Below, piece by piece: positions 14,220 through 19,244 of a DNA stretch of 19,244 bases (within the stretch, counting starts at the first letter, position 1; each line of letters opens with the position of its first letter). The notes below the pieces were generated by a model. It was not told the origin of the DNA. It did not search any database and saw only the letters and a program-made list of their open reading frames with translations. Source of the stretch: JAZBPO01 sp036351675. Lineage in GTDB: Bacteria; Pseudomonadota; Gammaproteobacteria; Pseudomonadales; Azotimanducaceae. The translations under genes and the position numbers were made by a program. Location: the NCBI GenBank assembly GCA_036351675.1, contig JAZBPO010000353.1, forward strand, positions 1 to 19,244, given 5' to 3'.

Positions 14220-15932
14220 TCAGGCCGTGGCGTCCGTCGCCGCGGTTTCCGCGGCCACGACCCGCCCCCCTTCGAGGCGGTAGACGCGATCGGCCGTCGC
14301 CGTGAGCGCGGACTGATGCGCCACGACGAGCACCGGGAGTTCGCGGGCGATCTCCCGGATCGTACCGGCGATGGCCCGATCCGCCTCCGGGTCGAGGGAG
14401 CTCGTGGCCTCGTCGAGGATCAGCAGACGGGGCTTCCAGAGCAGGGCGCGGGCGATGAGGATGCGCTGGCGCTGACCTCCGGACAGGAGCGTTCCGCGCT
14501 CGCCGACGGACGTCTCGAGGCCCTCGTCGAGCGCGTTCACGAACTCCCAGGCGCGGGCCGCACGGAGCGCTTCCTCGATCCACGCATCGTCGACGGAGTC
14601 GTCACCGAGCGTTAGATTGAGCCGCACGGATGCGTGCAACAGCAGATTCTCCTGCGGAACGTAGCCGACGCTGTGGCGCCAGGCGGCGAGGTCGAGGGAC
14701 GCGAAGTCGACGCCGTCGACCGCCACCGTGCCTGCATCGGGGCGGATCAGACCGAGCACGAGGTCCGTGATCGTGCTCTTGCCCGCACCGGAACCGCCGA
14801 CGAGACAGGTGAGCCCGGGCGCGGGGATCTCGAGGGAGACGCCCTGCAGCACCGGCGCTTCCCCGTAGGCGAAGTCGACCTTGTCCAGACGTATCCCTTC
14901 GCGCAGCGCCACGTCCTCGGCGCCGGAGTCCGGCTCCGCCTCGGCCTCGGCGACGGAGATGTTCTCCTCCATGGCCCAGTAGGCCGACTCGTAGGTCTGC
15001 AGGCGCTGATACTGCTTCTGCAGCTTGCCGAGCTGCTTGAGGAGATTGGCGAGGATCACGACGAGAAAGGTGATCGTCGTCAGCTCGACCTCGAAGATGC
15101 TGATGGCGACGTAGAGTCCGACGGCGATCACCGCCGCGTACATGGGCTCCAGCGCCGATTCCATGCCGGCCTTGCCGAGCTCCTCGCGCTTCAGCGCCCG
15201 ACGCAGCTGCTGCGTGTCCTCGGCGAGCACCTCGTCGGCGAGGTACTCGCGCCCCATGGCCTTGAAGCTCTTCGCCGACTGCAGCGTGTCGGTGAGCGTG
15301 GAGAGCAGGCGCCGGTAGCCGACCGTCTGCTGCATGCCGCCCTCGCGGGCGATGCGCACGAGTACGCGCGAGGCGAGGAGGATGAGCACACCAGCGACGA
15401 TCGAGAGCCCGGTCGCGGTCGCGGAGACGGCGACCGCGAAGGAGGCGTAGACGACGGACTCGATCGCGAGGGCCACGAGCTTCACGCCCGTGACGAAGGC
15501 GAGGGAAGCGCGATAGGCCTCCGTGCCCATGGAGTTGGCGAGCTTGCCGGGCGAATGACGCGTGAAGTAGCTCCAGCGCGATCGCATGACCGCGCGCAGC
15601 AGGCGCATGCGCAGATCCGTCGAGATGTCGGCGGCGATGTAGCCGATGCGCACCTCGGCGAAGAACACGAGCGTCGCCTTCAGGAAAACGGCGGCGACGA
15701 TGATGCCGAGGAGCACCCCGAGCGTCGCCGGAATGCCGACGGACGCGAGGAAGTCCGTGAGAACACGCGCCACCGCACTCTGCTCCTCCGGATCCTTGTC
15801 GGCGGCGATGTCGAGCACGGGCAGCACCGCGGAGAGGCCGACGCTGCCGACGAGTCCGGAGAGCAGCAGGGCGACGACGAGCACGATGCTCTCGGCAGGA
15901 TAGCGGGAGACGAAGCTCCGGAAGATCGACAT
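14220..15932 (-). CDS. MsbA-like ABC exporter (fused permease and ATPase)
   Basis: The 570-residue half-transporter has an N-terminal membrane domain (about 1-320) with hydrophobic segments near 15-40, 68-92, 145-170, 174-192 and 262-298. A nucleotide-binding domain (about 345-565) follows. Walker A is GGSGAGKS (379-386), the Q-loop is at Gln427, the signature LSGGQ at 483-487, Walker B LLILDE (503-508) and the H-loop His539. All catalytic residues are intact, and it should act as a homodimer in the inner membrane. This architecture exports lipids, lipid-linked glycans or peptides. It is the third gene of the operon lptF-lptG-ABC, 10 bp after the lptG stop, which favours a lipid or glycolipid substrate. 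Similarity is not high enough by eye to call it msbA. Confidence 0.9.
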   Translation of the reverse strand: MSIFRSFVSRYPAESIVLVVALLLSGLVGSVGLSAVLPVLDIAADKDPEEQSAVARVLTDFLASVGIPATLGVLLGIIVAAVFLKATLVFFAEVRIGYIAADISTDLRMRLLRAVMRSRWSYFTRHSPGKLANSMGTEAYRASLAFVTGVKLVALAIESVVYASFAVAVSATATGLSIVAGVLILLASRVLVRIAREGGMQQTVGYRRLLSTLTDTLQSAKSFKAMGREYLADEVLAEDTQQLRRALKREELGKAGMESALEPMYAAVIAVGLYVAISIFEVELTTITFLVVILANLLKQLGKLQKQYQRLQTYESAYWAMEENISVAEAEAEPDSGAEDVALREGIRLDKVDFAYGEAPVLQGVSLEIPAPGLTCLVGGSGAGKSTITDLVLGLIRPDAGTVAVDGVDFASLDLAAWRHSVGYVPQENLLLHASVRLNLTLGDDSVDDAWIEEALRAARAWEFVNALDEGLETSVGERGTLLSGGQRQRILIARALLWKPRLLILDEATSSLDPEADRAIAGTIREIARELPVLVVAHQSALTATADRVYRLEGGRVVAAETAATDATA

Positions 15933-15942
15933 GGCAGTTCCG

Positions 15943-17010
15943 TCAGCGCACGCGGCGCAACATGAAGACGACGACGACGAGCAGCAGCGCGGGACCGAGG
16001 GCCGCGACCAGACCGGGTGCGAAGCCGTAGATCGTGCCTGCGTTGGCGAGGATCTGATCGGCCGGCCAGTAGACGAGCCCGATGGCGATCGCCAGGCCCA
16101 CGCGACCCTGGTCGGTCTGGCGTGAACCGGTGAGCGCGATGGGGATGGCGAGGAGTCCCGTGAGCAGCGCCGTCACGGGCAGCCACCACATGCGCCAGTA
16201 GACCAGCTCCCAGCGCGCCGTCGGTTGTCCCGTGTCGGACAGGTAGTCAATGTAACCACGCAGGTCCGTGAAGGAAAGGCTGTCCACGGGCGGGATCGCG
16301 AGATGGCGCTCGTCCACCCACCAGGGGCGCCAGCTCTCGCCTTCCACGCCTGTCCGCGTCACCGCATCGCCGGCGAAGCTTCGCCTTTCCGCACCCACCA
16401 GACGCCAGTTGCCGCGCTCGTCGGGATCCGCCGAGTCAGCGAGAAGAATCTCGTCGAGGCCCGCACCGGGCGCGAGCCGATAGATGCGCACGTCCCGGGC
16501 GACCCGGCCGTGCTCGAGAGCGCCGACCTCGACGAGCACGTCGCCACGGCGCGACCAGAAGCCCTCTTCCGCGAGTTCGTCGGGGCGGCCGAGTGCGGCG
16601 TCGCGCAGCCCCGCGGCACCCTGGTAGAGGCTCGGCGCCACGAACTCGAACAGCAGCGGAGTCGCGATCACGAGCACCAGCGATGGGAGTGTGGTCGCCA
16701 GCGCGAGGCGTGGCAGACCCATGCCGGCGGAACGGAGCACGACGAGTTCCTCGCGCCGGGCGAGATTCCAGAGCGCGAGCGTGGAGCCGAAGAGGGTGAC
16801 GAAGGGGAGCAGACGCAGCATGCGCGCCGGCGTCGTCATGCCGACGACGGCGAGCGCCTCGGCGACGCCGTAGCCACCGGCCCCGACGTCGTCGAGCTCC
16901 TCGAGCAGGGCGAAGAGCGAGAACAGCGCGAGCAGGATCGCCGCGACGACGCCGTAGCCGCGGAACAGTTCCGCCGCGAGATAACGATCGATGCGCTGGA
17001 AGCCGATCAC
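15943..17010 (-). CDS. lptG: LptG, lipopolysaccharide export permease
   Basis: The 355-residue inner-membrane permease matches LptG, which with LptF and the LptB ATPase extracts lipopolysaccharide and passes it to LptC. Three membrane segments lie at each end with a periplasmic beta-jellyroll of about 170 residues between them. LptG-like motifs are FQRIDRYLAAELFRGY near the start, LARREELVVLRSAGMGLPRLA (about 90-110) and FTDLRGYIDYLSDTGQPTARWE before the C-terminal membrane block. The GTG start overlaps the lptF stop by 4 nt (GTGA), a typical lptF-lptG arrangement. The frame is open far upstream, but that part is antisense or out-of-frame to lptF and was excluded. No pepA or holC gene stands next to it; the ABC exporter follows instead. 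Confidence 0.9.
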   Translation of the reverse strand: MIGFQRIDRYLAAELFRGYGVVAAILLALFSLFALLEELDDVGAGGYGVAEALAVVGMTTPARMLRLLPFVTLFGSTLALWNLARREELVVLRSAGMGLPRLALATTLPSLVLVIATPLLFEFVAPSLYQGAAGLRDAALGRPDELAEEGFWSRRGDVLVEVGALEHGRVARDVRIYRLAPGAGLDEILLADSADPDERGNWRLVGAERRSFAGDAVTRTGVEGESWRPWWVDERHLAIPPVDSLSFTDLRGYIDYLSDTGQPTARWELVYWRMWWLPVTALLTGLLAIPIALTGSRQTDQGRVGLAIAIGLVYWPADQILANAGTIYGFAPGLVAALGPALLLVVVVFMLRRVR

Positions 17011-18065
17011 GAGCGCGACCTCGCGAGGGCCAGCACGACGACCATGAGCAGGAGCGGCACGAGCGGTACCCAGAAGATGCCCGGGAACTCGGGCAGGTTG
17101 CCGTTCTCGAGGGACGAACGTGCGCCGGCGGCGACGTTGAAGACGGCGATGTAGGCGACGATCGCCGTGACCATGCGGAAGGAGGTGCTGCGCCCCACCG
17201 CCATCATGCCGAGGGCCCCGGCGACGAGCGTCATGCCGAGCGTCAGGAAGGGCAGCGTGAAGCGCCATTGCCGCTCCGCGACGTCGCGCGGGACCGACGA
17301 CTCCATGAGTTCTCCGGTGGTCCGTGCACGGCGATTGCGGGCGCGACGTCCGAAGTCCTCCGGCACCCAGTGGTAGCGGAGCCGGTCGAAGCGATGTCGC
17401 CGATCGCCCTCCGCGGCGTCGAGCACGACGGTCAGCGCCTGACCGTCCAGGAACTCGACGATCTGACCGCCCGCCTCGTCGGCCTGGGAGACGCGCGCGG
17501 CCTCCGCGCGGATCAGACGCAGACGCCCGCCGTTCGCCTGCCGCGCGAAGACGTCGCGCAGGCGCCCGGACGCCTCGTCGATCTCCGCGGCCGTGACCAC
17601 GAGATCCGATCCGAGACGATAGAAGCTGCCGGCCTGCATGGCCGTCACGGTCGGGCGGCTCGCGAGTTCCTCGAGGAGGTAGGTCGTGCGATAGGCCCAG
17701 GGCCGTGCCGAGAGCGCGAGAACCGCCACCACGACGAAGACGACGAGCGAGAGGAGCGCGACCGGCAGGAGCAGACGCAGACGGGAGAAGCCGCCGGCGA
17801 GCAGCGCGACCAGCTCGCGGTCGCGATTCAGGCGCTCGAAGACGAACAGCACCGCGAAGAACAGGGCGGTCGGGACGACCACCTCTGCCGCGATCACGCA
17901 GCGCAGGAGCACGAGGCGCCAGAGCGCCGCCGCAGAGAGTTCGCCGATCGCCGCATCGGCGAGCACGCCCGCGGCGACGAAGGCGGCGAAGATCGCAGTG
18001 AGCAGGAACCAGCCGAGGACGAAGGGTCCTGCGAACTGCCCGATGAGATAGCGATCGACGGTCAC
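17007..18065 (-). CDS. lptF: LptF, lipopolysaccharide export permease
   Basis: The 352-residue permease is the LptF partner of LptG. It has membrane segments near its N-terminus (GPFVLGWFLLTAIFAAFVAAG and two more up to about residue 120), a soluble periplasmic domain in the middle, and three C-terminal segments starting at WRFTLPFLTLGMTLVAGALG. FVFERLNRDRELVALLAGGFS is the family's cytoplasmic coupling-helix region (ERLxxDxELxALxAxG). GTG 18065 is preferred because GGAG stands 7 nt upstream; ATG 18095 would add 10 residues but its GGAG touches the start codon. First gene of the lptF-lptG-ABC operon, divergent from ELM1-family copy B. The operon probably starts near a TAGAAT element at 18141. 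Confidence 0.88.
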   Translation of the reverse strand: MTVDRYLIGQFAGPFVLGWFLLTAIFAAFVAAGVLADAAIGELSAAALWRLVLLRCVIAAEVVVPTALFFAVLFVFERLNRDRELVALLAGGFSRLRLLLPVALLSLVVFVVVAVLALSARPWAYRTTYLLEELASRPTVTAMQAGSFYRLGSDLVVTAAEIDEASGRLRDVFARQANGGRLRLIRAEAARVSQADEAGGQIVEFLDGQALTVVLDAAEGDRRHRFDRLRYHWVPEDFGRRARNRRARTTGELMESSVPRDVAERQWRFTLPFLTLGMTLVAGALGMMAVGRSTSFRMVTAIVAYIAVFNVAAGARSSLENGNLPEFPGIFWVPLVPLLLMVVVLALARSRS

Positions 18066-18072
18066 CAGGCGT

Positions 18073-18076
18073 CTCC
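18073..18076 (-). promoter_or_regulatory. Ribosome binding site deciding the lptF start
   Basis: GGAG on the minus strand lies 7 nt before GTG 18065, which supports it over the upstream ATG 18095. Confidence 0.5.
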
Positions 18077-18120
18077 GGAGCGGTGGCGCGGGCATCTCCG
18101 CACGGATCGAGAGCGGGAGA

Positions 18121-18138
18121 ACGGGCGCTTCGGCCCGT
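18121..18138. repeat. 18-bp inverted repeat between lptF and ELM1-family copy B
   Basis: ACGGGC-GCTTCG-GCCCGT is a perfect 6-bp inverted repeat with a 6-nt centre. It lies in the lptF leader and directly downstream of the candidate -10 box, so it could be an operator for the divergent pair or an RNA hairpin. Confidence 0.4.
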
Positions 18139-18140
18139 CG

Positions 18141-18146
18141 ATTCTA
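18141..18146 (-). promoter_or_regulatory. Possible -10 box for the lptF operon
   Basis: TAGAAT on the minus strand matches TATAAT at 5 of 6 positions and would give a leader of about 70 nt. There is no clear -35 hexamer 17 bp upstream. Confidence 0.35.
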
Positions 18147-18170
18147 ACCGACGCGCCCCCGGCATCCCCG

Positions 18171-18176
18171 TACACT
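18171..18176 (+). promoter_or_regulatory. Possible -10 box for ELM1-family copy B (near-leaderless)
   Basis: TACACT ends 8 bp before ATG 18185. Together with the absence of a Shine-Dalgarno sequence, this suggests a leaderless or nearly leaderless transcript. No -35 element is evident. Confidence 0.3.
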
Positions 18177-18184
18177 GCGCGGCC

Positions 18185-19244
18185 ATGAACGGGAACCACC
18201 GAGCCGAAGGCGGCACCGGGCCGCTCGTCTGGCTGTTGCAGGGCCGCAAGGCGGGCGACAACGCCCAGCTCGAGGCCGTGGCCGAGGCCCTCGCCTCGCT
18301 CCGCGCCTGCCGCGTCGAGCGGGTCCCGCTCGACTTCCGGCGTCGGGAGCTCGCCGTGAATCTCCTGCTCGGCGTCTCGCTGCTCGGACTCCAGACGCCG
18401 GCGCGCGCGCGCCTCGCGCCGCCCTGGCCCGATCTGATCCTCACCGCGGGCCGGCGCAACGAACCGGTGGCACGCTGGGTACAGCGGGCGAATCACGGCC
18501 GGACCCGCCTCGTGCATTTCGGCCGGCCCTGGGCGCGGCCCGATCGCTTCGATCTCGTGGTGACCACGCCGCAGTACTTCCTCGACCCGGAGCGCTGGCC
18601 GAATCTGCTTGCCCTGCCCCTCCCACCGGTGCCCCTCGCTCCGAGGGCCGAGCCCGGCCGCGAAGGACCGCTGCTCCTGCTCGTCGGCGGCGATTCCGGC
18701 AGCAAGGTCGTGGACACACCGTTCGCGCGCGCGACTCTCGAGGCGAGCGCCGCGCTCGCCGCCGAACGCGGCACGGCGCTCCGGGTGACGACGAGTCCAC
18801 GCACGCCACCCGACGTGGAGCGTGAACTCCTCGCGGCGGCGACGCAGGCCGGGGCGGAGTGCTTCCCCTGGCACGCACGGTCCGGCGCGGACAACCCCTA
18901 CCGCCGCTGGCTCGCGGAGGCGAGCGGCGTCGTCGTCACCGCAGACAGCATCTCCATGGTCGCGGAAGCCGCCGCGAGCGGCGGTGATCTGTGGATCGCC
19001 CGGCTGCCGGAGGCGACCCGGCCCTGGTGGCTCACGCGCAGGGGCTGGCGCTGGAAGTCGGCGACGCACGAACTGGCACAGAAGCTCGCGCCGCTCCGGT
19101 TCCGCCGGGACACCGAGCGCCTGCTCTCCGGCCTCGTGGCGTCGGGACGCGCACGCTGGCTGGAGGACGGCGACGCCGCTCCGGACCCGGGCCCTCGCGC
19201 CGTGGAAAGCGACGCGAGCCGCGCGGCGCGGGCCGTCGCCGCCC
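18185..19244 (+). CDS. ELM1-family (DUF1022) GT-B-like protein, copy B, cut by the window end
   Basis: From ATG 18185 the frame is open for 353 codons and runs off the window, so the C-terminus is missing. It is a paralogue of the protein at 13140-14213. Shared motifs are LVWLLQGRKAGDNAQ near the start, TAGRRNEPVARW, FDLVVTTPQY, the glycine loop VGGDSGSK, TTSPRTP and DNPYRRWLAEASGVVVTADSISMVAEAAAS (given in parts). Copy B has a longer Pro/Leu-rich middle linker and an Arg/Ala-rich tail after about residue 325 that copy A lacks. Copies A and B flank the lptF-lptG-ABC operon. A GT-B transferase acting on an envelope lipid is plausible but not shown. The family call is good; the start is uncertain because no ribosome binding site is visible. 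Confidence 0.83.
   Translation, partial: MNGNHRAEGGTGPLVWLLQGRKAGDNAQLEAVAEALASLRACRVERVPLDFRRRELAVNLLLGVSLLGLQTPARARLAPPWPDLILTAGRRNEPVARWVQRANHGRTRLVHFGRPWARPDRFDLVVTTPQYFLDPERWPNLLALPLPPVPLAPRAEPGREGPLLLLVGGDSGSKVVDTPFARATLEASAALAAERGTALRVTTSPRTPPDVERELLAAATQAGAECFPWHARSGADNPYRRWLAEASGVVVTADSISMVAEAAASGGDLWIARLPEATRPWWLTRRGWRWKSATHELAQKLAPLRFRRDTERLLSGLVASGRARWLEDGDAAPDPGPRAVESDASRAARAVAA

Noticed and set aside
14220..15932. Naming the exporter msbA
   Set aside because: Domain order and motifs fit many lipid and glycan half-transporters. Nothing visible is specific to lipid A.
14634..15965. A 443-codon open frame on the plus strand
   Set aside because: It is antisense to the ABC exporter, whose motifs are all intact. 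The product is an unstructured Glu/Asp/Gly/His-rich sequence.
17011..18459. Upstream extension of the lptG frame
   Set aside because: The frame is open but overlaps lptF in another frame and reads as Arg/Pro/Ala repeats. Similarity to LptG begins only at GTG 17010.

Overview
The window comes from a high-GC Gram-negative bacterium. Coding density is high, third positions are strongly G/C, and LptF/LptG and an MsbA-like ABC exporter imply an outer membrane. A serine palmitoyltransferase with its own acyl carrier protein points to a sphingolipid-making proteobacterium or relative. The class cannot be fixed from sequence alone. I see no rRNA, tRNA, CRISPR array, insertion sequence or phage gene.

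Layout. (1) 1-561: 3' end of an unrecognised, probably membrane-anchored protein. (2) 572-2969, minus strand: a short MutS-family ATPase and a sterol desaturase/fatty acid hydroxylase family membrane enzyme. (3) 3071-8260: a catabolic or redox patch with a phytanoyl-CoA dioxygenase family protein, a VOC protein, an FAD aromatic monooxygenase, a nitroreductase, a nitronate monooxygenase and a divergent PadR regulator. The last two share an intergenic region with two matching inverted repeats that look like PadR operators. (4) 8295-11167: an alpha/beta hydrolase-fold protein with a Cys elbow, then a plus-strand run of a PTPS/QueD-fold protein, an SDR overlapping it by 4 nt, and a YhhQ-type queuosine-precursor transporter. 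(5) 11168-11594: a gene-free, AT-richer leader with a good sigma-54-type promoter match, tandem 11-bp repeats and three predicted hairpins. (6) 11595-19244: an envelope-lipid neighbourhood holding an acyl carrier protein, a serine palmitoyltransferase, an ELM1-family (GT-B-like) protein, a minus-strand operon lptF-lptG-ABC exporter, and a second ELM1-family protein cut by the window end.

How the genes may work together. In region 6 the acyl carrier protein probably feeds an acyl chain to the palmitoyltransferase, giving a 3-keto long-chain base. The two ELM1-family proteins are candidate glycosyltransferase-like tailoring enzymes. The MsbA-like exporter and the LptF/LptG pair could flip and extract the lipid. 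This is an inference from gene order; LptF/LptG may equally be the ordinary LPS machinery placed here by chance. It is the most interesting system in the window. Second is the PTPS-fold/SDR pair beside a queuosine-precursor transporter, because the PTPS homologue keeps its zinc ligands but appears to lack the usual catalytic Cys, His and pterin-anchoring Glu.
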